The notes beneath the pieces were generated by a model. It searched no databases and had not been told where the DNA came from. It saw only the letters and a list, made by a program, of their open reading frames with translations. 64,000 nt of DNA, from the NCBI GenBank assembly GCA_963942565.1, contig OZ012696.1:25630732-25694731 (forward strand). The letters run 5' to 3'. Source of the stretch: Maea johnstoni. Taxonomy: Eukaryota; Annelida; Polychaeta; Spionida; Magelonidae. This document shows, piece after piece, positions 1 to 14,300 of the stretch (its first letter is position 1; every line of letters begins with the position of its first letter). The translations under genes were made by a program, and so were the position numbers.

Positions 1-69
1 TTCTCCTTCCTGGCCAGCTCTTCCGCCTCCTGCGCCCTACGCATTTCCTGCTTCCGCTTCTCAATCTCC
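1..69 (-). CDS. MORC exon 13, partial
   Basis: After acceptor ttttctag it reads [21 protein letters not shown], a charged helical segment. Frame is consistent with exon 12. The exon runs off the window. Confidence 0.8.
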
Positions 70-3000
70 CTAGAAAATCAATCATTCCTTATGCTGCTGT
101 TGGCTAATTTGGCCAATACAAAATGAAGCAAAAAACCCTGAAAAATTACTGAAATCCCAGGCATATGGGTACTCATCTGAGAGTACTCAGTGAGAGCTTT
201 CCAATGAATACCAACTTGACAGGGTGTAGATGGTCTTCAAAGATCTTTGTATTTTTGTGCTTTGGACGAAATTAGCCTTAGCATCGGAAGTGTTACCACC
301 GATAACAAGAGTCAGGATCTTAGGCAGCACAGAGTCTGGGTGTCGACACAAATCCCAAACCCCCCAAAATGACTCATACCAAATATTTTGACCATGAATT
401 TCTAAAAAATGTCTATTTCAAGTAAATTATCTATCAATTCATTCTGAATAATATGACATTACCTAAAGATGGTATGGATCTTTCTCAATGATACCATGTT
501 TGATTATGGTTGTTATCTAAATATATGTCTCCCCCTACTTAAAACAATAAATAAATAGAAGGATATTCAAATCTTTATGATAACCTTTTTTGCACACCCA
601 GATTAAAAATTCTTGCTAAGGCCCTTTCATAAGTTGTATAGGAACTTCTTAACTCTCCAGCTTAAAGATGGCAGGAGAAGGATACCCACCTAGCATTCCT
701 AATAAGGAATATGCATCAGAAGGAAAAGCTCAATCTCTACAGGGGCCTGCCCTGACAGTCTAGTGATCTAAGGCACTGAAATTATGTAAGGGGTCTAAAA
801 ATGTATTTCTGTCCACGAGGATGATTCTACCTGGAGGTACTTACCTTTAGGACTTTGAAGACCATCTTCATCAAAAAATGTTCTTAATTATTAATAAACA
901 TGGTACAAATATGTTACAGTGTGTACTAATTAAACCTACTCAACATTTTAAAGAATGACATCCAAGGTTAGTTGTCACTCATATGTGTATGGATTATCAC
1001 TTATTTCCAGTTTAAAATCATAAAATATCATTGACATTTAAAACTAAGCTCATCACTTATCCGACTTCCTATCAATACCTCCACCATGTAAAGCTAAGAA
1101 AAGGAAATGCGTTTCAGGCCACATTTCATGAAGTTGTAAAGAACATAATCACTAAATGCCAGAGGTGAATTTGGTTAAGTTACTGTAAGAAGTACAATAG
1201 AACAAGATGGCATATGTCAGGAGTACTGAACTATTTAACTACCAACATTCTCTTGGGGAGTTCTGATTCATAGGCACTGCTAAAATAAGTATAAAAGTGG
1301 CCCAAAATAGAGAAATTCTATTGGCTTTGTTAACCCTTATGCTGCTTGTGGGTAATTTTGGCCTTTACAAAATGATACAAACAACCTGGAAAATGACTGA
1401 AACCCTGGCATATGGGTACTCATCTGAGAGTACTCAGCGAGACCGATCCAATTAATACCAACACAACAGGGTTTAGGTGTTTTTCAAAAATCTTTGCATT
1501 CTTGTGCTTTGGACGAAATAAGCCTCAGCAATAAAAGTGTTAAGCAAAAGAATGACTTGGATATAAGGTTGGAGTTTTTAGCCACTATTTGTTGTATCGG
1601 AGGACACATAGAGGTTCAGAAATGGAGTAACATTAGTTGCTTAATATACTAAAATGGGCTTAGACATGATTGGTTCAACACTGCAGCGAGGACTTACTTC
1701 TTTTTCTTGAAGGTTTTCTGATAAGTTGGAGCCATGATTTCATCTTCATCTTCAGGTTCTTCGTCTATGTCACATCGACTGCAATAAACCCATCAACATC
1801 AATTCATTAACGGATGAAATACATGAGGGTGTATGAGAGGGAGGTACATGTTGGCGCGGGGAACCAAAAAATTAGTAAAATTCAGCACCTCAGGATTCCA
1901 AAAATGTGATTTAAAAAAATGTATCATGAGGGTGCACGTAAGCCCCCCGTTCCTCCCCTACTAATGTACTTGTTTTTAATTTTCACAGCTCTTTTTGCTA
2001 ATTGCAAATTCTTGGAATTTTCATTTATAAATAACAACCTTTCCACTCCTAGAAATGTCAGTGTTTTCATTAACCCATTCACACTCAGAGTTACACAAGA
2101 AAGTATCGTCTGCTACTTTCATACTTTTGAAAATAACTTGGGAATAAAGCAAAAGTTCACAAAATATTTGAAGGGGAGTTGCTGTTTGACTTCTGATCAA
2201 CATTTCTCCTTCAAATATTTTCCCAAAAATGCTTTTGTTTGAAAAGTATTATCAGAATTGTCAGGCCTGTTTCGGCCGCTCTAAGTGTGAATGGGTTAAG
2301 GTAGTTTATGGGTGGGGTCAATTTCTTTGACTCGGTTTTTCCTCTGCCCTGCCTTTATTTGACAATGCAGGACACAACGTTATCTTTTGCAGCGACTTGC
2401 CCCATAGGGCAAGTGAGATTCAATTTCCACTTGCCCTAGTCCAACTTTCACTTGCCCTTGAAAAATTGTATATAATAATTTTATAATATTTAATTAAAAC
2501 CAAGTAGAACATGGTTCTGGCATGTGAAAGCATACTTTCTAGGACAAGCTTGGATGGCAGACCACGAAACTTGCACACATTCTCAAAAGTTGACCTAAAA
2601 TATACAAAATGTACTTTCCCAGTGGGGCAAGCAAGATGCAGTTTTCACTTGTGAGAAGACTTACTTGTGCATGGGGTCAGGGTTCATGAAGCAGTACCAT
2701 TTGTCAGGGAGACGATCGTTATCTATGCCATCTGGCATTCGCCGCCACTTGAGACAATGTTCATTCTCACACTGCGCCCACAGCCAATCAGGTTTACTGA
2801 AATAAACGATAGCAACTTACTGTTGAAGGAAGGAAGGAATGGGTTTCCACGTCACTTTCAACAGCTTATATCATATCGTGACGAGATAGAAACCCAGAAC
2901 ACAGAGTAAATTCCTTTCTTTTTCAAATAGTTCCAAGGGGTCTTTCAGTTGCAGAAGGACCATAGACAGCCCTTCACAACGCCCCACATTTATAAAGCAA

Positions 3001-5294
3001 CCAGGCTAACCTGCTTACGGGGATGCAGCGGAGAACAGGGGTTAGGCTTTGGTTAAAAAGTTTAAGAGACCACTGGACTTCAGGTTTTCAAATTGCTATA
3101 GCCCTACTCAAGTTCTCATAGCCCTAGATTTTGTAAATGCTGCAGTCCTTCCCTAAAATAAATTTTTGAAGGCGTTATCTTTTCACTGTTCTATAGCATA
3201 TTGGAATTGTACCAAAAGGACAACTGAAGTGTCAAATGGTGATCTTCAACTAATTTTATTATTGATATTGCTCTGAGCATGATCTTGAAATTTCACTTTT
3301 CTTATAGCCAGCTGGGCAATAATGGCAAATATCATTATAGCCCAACACAATATTCTGTAGCCATTGGCTATTGGGCTAGTGTCTAGCCGGACCCCTGGAG
3401 ACTCGAACTTGCGAACTCACGCTTGAGAGCCAGGCATCATAACCACAGTGGATCCCTACTTACTGTTGAGAGAACAGACAAAGAATACATGCAAAAAATA
3501 TATGGTGAGAGTCTGTAGTGACGAATAAGGCCTGGCTGTTTCAGTGATATCAGAATAAATTATAAGAGAAAATAAAGAGAGGGATTCAACAGAACTCAGC
3601 CTACATTCATTATCAATATTTTGCGAATTCATATTCTTATTCCTTGATTATTTTCAAAGGTATAAAAAATGGAGACAATCCTTTTCAAGGGTAATTCCAG
3701 GCAGAACTGGGCTAAGATTTTGAATTTACTTTCTAACATCACAAATATTTAGAAACACTCCTCACAAAAGCCTGACAACTTAAATGATTTTGGAGATAAA
3801 GGAAAATGAATGAATTCAAACTGTTTTTTTTCAAGATACACCTATACATGATAAGGCATTAGTGTTGGGACGATCATCGATTATAATCGATAATCAATCG
3901 TTTACCTCTCTGATTATGATTAATCGATTACGAAACTGGCAATCGATTATAATCGGAAAAGTTGACACCTAGTGGCAAAATATAGAACTAAATGACAGAC
4001 AAGTTGCCAGCTTTCTTGCTATGAAACTAAGCTCCAAAAACACTTCAAAACGAAGTTAAGGTAGGTGCTAATAGCAAGTAATTGTCATAGAGTAGACTAT
4101 CACTTATTATTAGGCTCTGGTCTCTAGTACCCAATTACTGCAAAAGTGCGATGAACTGATTATGATCGATAATCGATCGGTTGGCTGTAACTGATTATCG
4201 ATCATGAAATTGCAACCGATTCCCAACCCTATAAGGCATATTTTCTACATCCATTCATCCCTGCAACAGTAGTGGACTACTTCTGTGCTACATTTCTGAC
4301 AAGAACATCTTTTGCATATTACTTAAAAGATATATGTTAATTTTGTCAAGGATATCTCCATGCAGGGTCTTAGACAGGATTTTTTAAATGCCTGTCTAAA
4401 ACAGCAATTCCAAAATTTCTGCCTGTCTAAATTTAGCTACTCAGCCACTACAAATACTTGTAACAACTACATTTTATAGAATGTTGTGTAGATAGTTTGT
4501 GAGTTATTACCCCAAAAAGGTAAAATTTAAAATTCTCCATAGAAATGCTTGCCTGTCCAAAAAGAAGGTTTTCAGTAAACTGCTGAGCCACCTCTAAAAG
4601 ATGGGCTGGACGGGTCCTGACTAAATTTCTGTCTCCATTTGCAGTTGTATTAACCCATTAACACTCTAGAAGGTAACGTCTGCTACTCTCATACTTTTAA
4701 AAAATAACTTGTGAATAAAGTGAAAGTTCACAAAATATTTGAAGGAGAGTTGTGGTTTGGCTTCTGATCTACATTTCTTCTTCAAATGTTCCCAAGAGAA
4801 TGCTTTTGTAAGTAAAATATTTCCAAAATTGTCAGGCCGCTTTTGGCCGCTCTGAGTGTAAATGGGTTAAGGATCGCCTTACCTGACAATCTGTGTACTT
4901 GTGCCTGGAGTGGACTTCTTCTCATTCCAATAGTCATTGAGCTTGCTTGTGAGGGCGTTCATGCAGGCACTGAAGAATCATAAAGGGCAGTAATTTGAAT
5001 GTTCAGCCAGTTTTGGGCAGTTCCCAAAGTAAAATGGTCCAGTAAGCTTCTAGGATCTGATACACTACCATTGGGCCAAACAGCATATGAGCTAGCATTT
5101 AGAAACTGGGTGCACAAATGTTGCAATTGCAAAATTTTTAGGGCATCCTATTTTTCAATGGAGACCACAATTTACTCATACATAACTATAAATATGTATT
5201 TACTTAATTGAAATAAAGCATAATATCCTTTATACAAAGTCAATTATATGCTTGAAATTTCCATTTCAAAAAATTACTCACAGAAATGGGTGTT

Positions 5295-5336
<42 letters not shown>

Positions 5337-8300
5337 GATCTTTGAGCATTTGGGTGGCCAAATGATGCACAGACATGCTACTGGCTAAGAGTATGGGGCC
5401 AAGAACATATCTAGATGATTTCTTTATACAGAAGGGGTTAGTTTTTCAGCCAGAAATAAAGAAAATCAGGGCATTTACTATCATGCAAAAGTTCCATTTG
5501 GCTACACATTTTCTAGGAGGGGAATGAAGTAAATCTGCAAGTACTCACTTGTATCTGTCTGTTTTATTGAAGTCTTGTTTGTTGTGGATAGGCTCCAAGA
5601 AGTCGACTTCCACGACACCTACTACACCAACACCCAGATCATTAGCCTACACAAACAAAACAGTGTTAAATGTGATATTAATAGTTCTCATATGATCATA
5701 TCTCTTCCTTACCCCGGGCACCCATTAAAATGGTAAAGGGTTTTCTAGCAATAAGAAAGTGTTTCAAAATTGGGTGTCCAAAACATACTAGCGAAGAAAC
5801 ACAAGTGGTTTTGTTTTCAGTATAATGCTTTGAAACTAAACTTAATTTTGATACTAAGATATCTTCTGATATTAAGGACACCCAAAAATTCATTAACTGC
5901 CCATTTTGGAGGCCCAGTTTCGTTATTCTGGCTTAGACCCTGGCTCAAGGTTCGAGTGAATTTCTCACTAAAAAAGCATGTCAGGGCTCGACATTGGTGC
6001 TTGCCCCATTGCCCCGGGCAAGTAGAATTTGTAATTTATAGCTGTGGGGCAAGTGAAAACTGCATCTTGCTTGCCCCACTGGGAAAGTACTTTTTGTATA
6101 TTTCAGGTTTACTTTTGATAATGTGTGCAAGTTTCGTGGTCTGCCATCCAAACTAGTCCTAGAAAATATGCTTTAACATGCCAGAACCATGTTCTTACTA
6201 ACTTGGTTTTAAATGAAATATTATAAAATATTGTATACATTTTTTCAAAGGGAAGTGAAAGTTGAAGTAGGGCAAGTGAAAGTTGATTCTCACTTGCCCG
6301 TAGGGCAAGTCGCTGCAAAAGTTAACGTCGTGCCCTTTTTTTTACCTGTTTCTGGTAGCCAACTTTTTCATAGGCCTTGATAAGTCTATTGCGGTGATAC
6401 ATAAGAACTCCGTACTCCTCTTTCCGGTCTTCAGGGGTGAAGCCAAAGATGATTTTTACATGGTGATTCTGCATTACTGCTAAGGAAACTAAGTTATCTG
6501 ATGCCCATATCATGTCTTATACACTCTATTTAGGTAATTAACTCTTCCAATGCTGAGGTTTTTTTTGCCCAAAGCAAAGCTATGGTGTATGGATACCGTA
6601 TAACAGATTTATCCTTGGAGCACTGAAATGACTGTTAGGGTTGTATGCCCCTCATATAGTTGAAAATCTTCGTGACTTGAACTGGTATGCCAGGGAATTA
6701 ATATAAAGGGTTCTGTGGTTATTTAACTGCGGATCAAAATTAAATTGTACAAACCCAATAACTTGTATGCTGTATCTCTTTTGATTAAGTAGTTCAATGA
6801 GAATCAACCTGTTAATGCTTAAGAGTTACCCTGAAACAGTTGTCTGGATCTTCAATACTTTTGACAATGATTAAAAAATAAGAATTCCTATACACAATAT
6901 TAAAGAGTTAATAGTAATGTTCGAATGAACATTTCTCCTTCAAATGTTTTCCCAAATATGTTTTGGCCTGCAAGATTTCATCAAAATTGTCAGGCTTCTT
7001 TTGGCTGCTGTGAGTAATAATGGCTTAAATGTATGTGACGTAAATACAGTACAGGAAGGTGAGAAAAAAATAAAAATAAATAAATAAACAAATAAATGAA
7101 TTTCTCTGTAGTCAGTCACCAAAATTTGGATACTAATAATCACTGTTTACAAACGTTTTTTATTATAAGGCCACACCAAGTTGATTATTCGTCTTACGGA
7201 TGCGGCGACTTTGATTTGCCGTTTTGAGAAAAAAAAAAAAATTCAGATTCCCAATTTATTTTTATTTTTTTTAGCGGCGAAGAAAAGTATAAAGCTGAAC
7301 AAAAAAAAATCACCCTTAGTTGATCGGCAACACGCTCTGCTGAGCACCCAAGTGTCTGTAGACGTAGTCAAGCATGCTGCATGAATTTCACAATGTACGT
7401 CAGCTCAGTGCAGTTGTGTTTACATCGAGACTGAACTTCCGGTTGCACACAGCACTAGTTCCCTGACAGTTTATGACTAAATAAATTGACATCTAAGACA
7501 ATAATATGTCAGGGAACTATATTATCAACTTGGAACTTATTAATTGCTATAAAACTATTTTGAAGTATTTTCTGATAAAGGATACAAGCCAAGCAGGTCT
7601 GTAATAGTCTTTTTCTGTGTTGCTAAGACTCTTGGACACCAATTTCGTCCGGACTTTCTTCCCACATATCATAATCTTCATCTTTGGCTTTAAGTATAAG
7701 ATGCTGCAATAATCCTGAAAAATCAAAGAAGACAGGTAAAGCAATGACTAAGCTACAGCTTTAACTTGACCCATCAATGCCTGCAAATCTCCTTCATAGA
7801 TCATCCTAAATGCAAGAAACATCCAACATATCCTAGACTTTTTAAACAGCCATTGACACATGATCATCCCAAAGAAAGATACGGCTATATATATCAAGTC
7901 AACAAGATAAAATTATGTAAAACTAGCAAGCAAAAGCAGCTTAACCTAAAACTTAAGATATAAAATATATATTTTTTTACTGCATTAGCCTCAGGTTCCA
8001 ATGTGTCAAAATTTTACAATGCCCAAGTCTGCCCCCCCCCCCCCCCCCCAAAAAAAAGAAACAATTTCAAACTATCTCAAAATAGATGTATCATGTATTT
8101 GCTTAAGTCTAAGTGGGTGTTCTTTTCATAAATTTGCATAAATTTCTTTCATGAGTTGTAAGAAGTAGTAGTGTATACTGACCCTGAGAGAGCGTCTGTA
8201 CTCAGGAGTGTGCTCCTTGACCGGTCGATACCCTGTGAAATCAAGTTCCATATGTTCCGAGTTGATGATATCAAACGGATTGCTCTCGATATCCAACTCC

Positions 8301-11300
8301 AGTTTTTGGTCACTCCCCCTGGTGAGAGAGCAAAGAACCATGTCAGACAACTTTTAATTTCATGAATAAGACTATGTACTACCAATGTTTGTTTTTTTAA
8401 ATTTGGAAATGAGATTTCTTGAAGTATATACATGTATCCTCAACCCTTCCAATGTCAAGGCTAAGAAAAGGAGGCAAAGAAATGTGAAAACCATCTTAAC
8501 CGTGTCATGTTGGTATTCATTCGATAGATCTCACTGAGTACTCTAGGATGGCCATCTATGTGCCAGGGTTTCAGTCATTTCTTAGCTTATTTGCATCATT
8601 TTTATTGTAAAATTAGCAACCAACAGCAAAAGGGTTAACCCAGTCATGAGTAGAGATGTCCTTGGAGAATAAAGAATTGATCTATGCCGCCTTTTAACCC
8701 ATTAATGCTCACAGTGGCCAAAACAGCCTGACAATTTTGATGATATCATGCATCTTAAAGCATGATTGGCAAAATATTTGAAGGAGAAATGTTGATCAGA
8801 ACATTACCAACAATTCCCCTTCAAATATGTTGTAAAATGATTCTTAATTCAAAAGTTATCATCAAAAGTATAATTGATACAGACGACAATTTCTGGAGGA
8901 ACTCACAAAATATATGAAGGAACATATTTCGGCTATTCATCAACATTTTTCTCTCAATCTTTTGCTTCCAAAAGTACTCTGGTCAAAAGCAAAACACAAA
9001 AATAGTAATTTCTGTAGCTAAATAGATAATTGTTTTAAAAAATGTTACAAATAAGTATAATTCATCATGAAAAACTGAGTAAATTTTATTCTATTTTTTC
9101 ATAGCTAATACCGCAGAAAATCCTAATTTAAAGCTGCAATAAACTTGGATCGTTGGTGTGCTCCCTTCATCTTTTCGGCAGGGCTGGAGTACCTAATCAA
9201 TTCAAAATGGCCACCTTAAACAGTTTGCAACAGGACCTCATTTCCCGCAACTATCATTGTATGTGAAATATTATTGACCATTTTTGAGAGTAACATTGGT
9301 GAAATTAGAACTCCCTTAGGCCTAAAAAAAGAAATTGTTTGTTTCCTGTAAGGGTCCGAAAAAAAATAGGGTAGGTAGGTCGGTAAAAGTTTTTTTTTGC
9401 ACTATTTTCTTGGTCAAAAATGTGTGTTTTATGCATGTTTTTCGTTGATTAGGAGTTGGGAGGGCGAAAAAAACTTTAGGGTAGGGAATTTTTTTGAATA
9501 AAAACTTGTTAGGGTAGGGTTACAGGAAACAAACAACTTTTTTTTTAGGCCTTATGTGCCAAAACATGACTATTGATGCTTCTACCAAGGAGCCAATGCA
9601 GCTTTAGTTATTTACCATGATAAAAGATACTTACCTTTTTAAATTATATACTATGATTCGCGTTCCATGTTTAAATGACAGCAATGCATTGAATTCTCGT
9701 AGTAATTCCTTCTCGGACCTGAAGATGGAGTGGTCTATGATGGCCTGTAAGCTGCCATCACTGTCAGGAGTCCTTAATCTCTTCCCTGGAAAAGTTCACA
9801 TAGTTTACTTGTGGCAGAGAAATACATTCCCTTGATCCGCAACCCCATGCTAGCATGCACAGCATGCTAGTACCTAGGGTATGTGCGCCTCGGGTTACGC
9901 GATGTAGCCTGGGGAAGTATTGGTCACATGATTTTTTTCAGAAAGAGGCTGAGAGTAGTAGACAGGGAGTTGGCAATCCAGAGACTTATCTCTTTTCGCT
10001 GCCTCTATCTAGGTCAGATAGGTTGCCAAGGAGATGGGGTCAGCAAGCAGCCAGGCTGGGGTACACAGGTTATCTATGACTCATGTGTGGGAGGCAGCGA
10101 AATTTGATGATGCATGCACAGTGCCCACTCCCTGTCTACTACTCTCAGCTTGTGGTCACCAGTAATGCTGGGACAAGTAATCAATCAATTGTTTTGCCAT
10201 GATTTTTTCGATAAGTCGATCATTAAAACAAAAGGTCGATCATATGCAATTAAGTTCTCTGCTCAAATGGTCAAAGTTTTAATAGAAAATGGGCCTTAAG
10301 AGAGTTTTCTGGCTATCTATCATACAATATTTAGAAGTAATCAGCCGTATATGTGACACTGGCAAGTGGGTGCATTAAAGAGGCCCTAAAGGCTCACATA
10401 CATATCAGCTTATATGAAAGTAATACACTTCAAGAACAGGATGCTGCCCTTCCTTTTCTCTCAGTGATCCCATGAGGGGGATATTTTTGCATATTGCCAT
10501 CATCCTGCCCAGCCCCTGGCAGCCACTGGCTGCGGCCATCTTTTTCAATTGGGTTGCAAAAATCACTTCCTGTCCCCTACCTCTGTGCTTATCTTATACA
10601 CCACTAAGCTCCTTTGCCACCCAATGCCACTGACCTAGATTCACAATGACGGAGGCCCTGACTCATAGGAGGTGCTATTCACTAATTGCAATTTTAGATT
10701 TCTCTTTGTGTGGAGCTCTAGGGCTTCGCTGTATATGACAGATGTTGAGCTATGTTCATGAACTTTCATATAAACCTATGCTTTGCTCTTCCCCAAGTTC
10801 CCCTTTAACATTGATAATAATCAATTATAATTGATTGAAAATCTGGACGATTAATTCAGTTGAAATTTTCCAGCGATTCCCTGCACTAGCTACCAGGAAA
10901 GGATACAACAGATTGTTCAAACTCAGCAGGAAATAGACAACAAAATTTGTTGACTGGTGGACTGGAATATTTATTTATCTTCGGGGTTTTGGCAATATTA
11001 AGCCAGAAAAGTTGTAGGGGCCATGTTGAGCATTCAGCGCACGTATTAAAAAAATGTAAATGTAAATGTAAATGTAATCTTTATTTTAAGTCGGTATAAC
11101 AATTACAAGAAACACTACTAAGGCTCTTGGCCGACTGGACCGACGGCCTACAGTGCTCTCCGAAGCACTGGAAAGCGCAGCAAGGAAATAAATTTTCTTT
11201 TTCTGCGCCCCCACCGGGAATCGAACCCGGGTCGTCTGCTAACCACTTGACCAACTCAACTGCTATAAAATTACACTTTTTTATTTCATTTCCAATAAGT

Positions 11301-14300
11301 GCAGAAAACAGTATCACAGGTCTTACGTGCCTGGCTGGGCGCAAACGTTTTTTAACATACCTGCCCAACTGGAGGCTTTAATGCCCAACTTTGGGAGAGT
11401 AAAATTGGTAATTTATCAGCCATTCTCATTTACATTTCTGGTACATTTCACTTGCCCTTGGAAATACTTTCCTGGGATTTTTTATAATCAACCCCAAAGA
11501 TTGTAGTCAGGTTTTGAAAGTGGACGTCTTTTTTCTCCCATCTGAAAGTTTTTGGGGCATTCTGTGAATCGAATGTAACACAAAGCCTTTAGCAGCAGGG
11601 GTTCTGGGGCCCCTGAAGGCCCCCCAGAAGCTAACAACATTCCATGAATGCTACTTATAGTTAATCCTTCCAATGCTGAGGCTACTTTCATCAAAATTAC
11701 TTAGGCGGTGGTTTTCGCCGGGTACTCCAGTTTTCTCCACCACATACAACTGGCTAGTCACAAATTAGCCACATTTGGCATAAAATGTGACGAAAAGCAA
11801 AAGTTCTAATTCTAATTCATCAAAATTACAATGAAACATAGATATTCGAAAATCATCTAAACCCTGTCATATTGGTATCTATTGGATAGTTCTCGCAGAG
11901 TACTCTCAGATGAGTACCCATATGCCAGGGTTTCAGTAATTTTTCATGATTTTTTGCATCATTTTGTATTGGCCAAATTTAGTCACCAGCAGCATAAGGG
12001 TTAAGATTATTAAAGAACATTTCAGTATCTTTCCAGGCTAGACTATTTTAGGGCATTTCACCCTTTCAGTTCTACCACAGTCATAAGAGGAGGGATTAGT
12101 CCAATACTCCTGAGAGATGGTATTGAATTACACCATCTACATGTTTATGGAACTAGATAGTAATCTGACAACCTAACCTACAAGTAAAATGATTTAATAT
12201 GTAGTCAATTTACTCAATTATTTATTTCAGTGATATTTGACCAAATAGGAAATCTGCTCTGCTGTAGACACTGTTTTGGTGATCAGTTGAATAAAGTCAC
12301 AATGTGTAACTAGAATATGCACAATAAAATTTGACCTAAGTGCTTCAAAGAAGGTGTTCTTGAAATAATAAAGTTTATTAATCCAAAATAGTATGGTCCT
12401 GGCTAAGTTCCCCTGCCTCTTTGCCATCCGCAGCTCTAGGCATTTTTATGACATCCAACCCGTCTAAGACTGATTTATGACATTTCAATGGAAGAGCTTG
12501 TAAACAACTCACCACATGGCAAATAAGGGCATGGTGTATAATTTGGCTCAATTGTCATACACTGACCCATTTCTTATCTCACTTGGGACTTTTGTGCTTG
12601 TCCACTTTAAGGCCTAGAAAAAAATTGTTTGTTTCCTGTATCAGTTAAAAAAAATAGGGTATGTATTGTAGGTCGGTAAAAAATAAATCGTCAAAAATGT
12701 GTGTTTTATGCATGTTTTACGTTGATTAGGAGTTGGGAGGGCGGAAAAAACTTTGGGGTGGGGATTTCTTTGAATAAAAACTTGTTAGGGTAGGGTTACA
12801 GGAAACAAACAACTTTTTTTTTGATGCCTAAGTACCAGACTGCAGTGTATCAGATCCCCATTGTCCTCTTATCTATGTGCCTTGTAGACTTAATATTACA
12901 AGACTGTCATCTCACTCTTTTCTTAGACTCACGGATCTAACCAGATTCTAAAATATTTAGAGATAGGAGGATGAGGTGGTGCCATCTATCTACCATAGCT
13001 GGTACTACGCCACACTGCTTGTTCAGCACAGAAGGGGGTGTCAATTCTTAGGGACTAGGAACCTAGTCTAGGTAGCATGGTCTTAGCCAGCAGGGCTTTT
13101 TGGACACCCAAACCCTTAAAAAGCACCCCTCAGGACACCCAAATATTTTTTGTGAGGAATTTCTTAAAATGCCAATCTCATGCAAATGATTTACATTTTT
13201 CATCATCATATAATTCCCCAGACCTTGTATAAGGATATCATGCCTTATCTTGATGAATATATACATGTTTATGGTTGAAATCTGAGTATATTGTGGTTCC
13301 CCTCAAAAATTTGGACGCCCAAAGATTTTACAATGGCCAATTTTAGGCACCCAGTTTCTAATTCCTGGCTAAGACCCTGCTAGGTAGGTCAGTGAGAATA
13401 AGGAAAGAACCAGACAACACAGACTAGTAGCAAGTCACGCCCACCAGTGGGAGATATCCGAAACAGCAGCCCTGGCTTATCTGTCATGTGACAGTGTCCC
13501 AAACACTGCAGGTCCACCAGGACTCTCCCCTCAAAGTTTTGTGTGATATTTTGAAGAATTTTAAAATCGAGTATTTGTCAGAATAGTGAAGAAAAGGTGC
13601 TCCTGGGAAACCTGTACAAAGATAGAAACTAGGTACAAAGCAACAGAGAAAAGAAGCTTGCCCTATGGTAAAATAATTAGGGCTGGGCTCGATAGGCACG
13701 ACATTGAGTGATCCGCAAAGTCGTAAGATCGATGTTCAACATGAGAGGATATCGATTGCCGAACTCGATACGGCCCCCCCTACCTCCATTGTTTTCCCTA
13801 CCCCTAAAATACAAAAGAGCCTACCCTATTCTTTAAAAAGACCGCGGCGCTGAGTCGGCCACAGCCGGCCGCCATTGAAACTGCACTACGATAGATACTA
13901 TCGCGCGCGGTAGTACTTGGTAAAGTGTGGAGAGGGCCACGCAATGAATTTTACATGGTGCTGGTCCGGCCCCCACCACACTTTTCCAAGCACTACCGGG
14001 CGGGACAGAATCGAATCGAGAAAATCAACATCGAGAAAAATTAGGCAATTAATCGGATCGCAAAAACATGGCTGATGAGCACAGCCCTAAAAAAAATCAC
14101 ACGCTAGTACATGGCCTGTAGGCTAGATTCCTATCCACATGCAGGGTGGGCGCATGTCTGTTTTCTGCACTGTCGAGTACTTTCCCACAATATCTAATTA
14201 ATTAGATTATTGCCAACAAACATGTAGTTATCAATAAGGCCATTCCAATTTATTTACTTGTCTTACGAGCTCAGGAGGTAGAAAATGAGCCATTTTGGAA

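Noticed and set aside
11207-11275. Possible tRNA gene
   Set aside because: The tRNA-like head is followed by a SINE body and short-repeat tail, and no complete cloverleaf could be supported.
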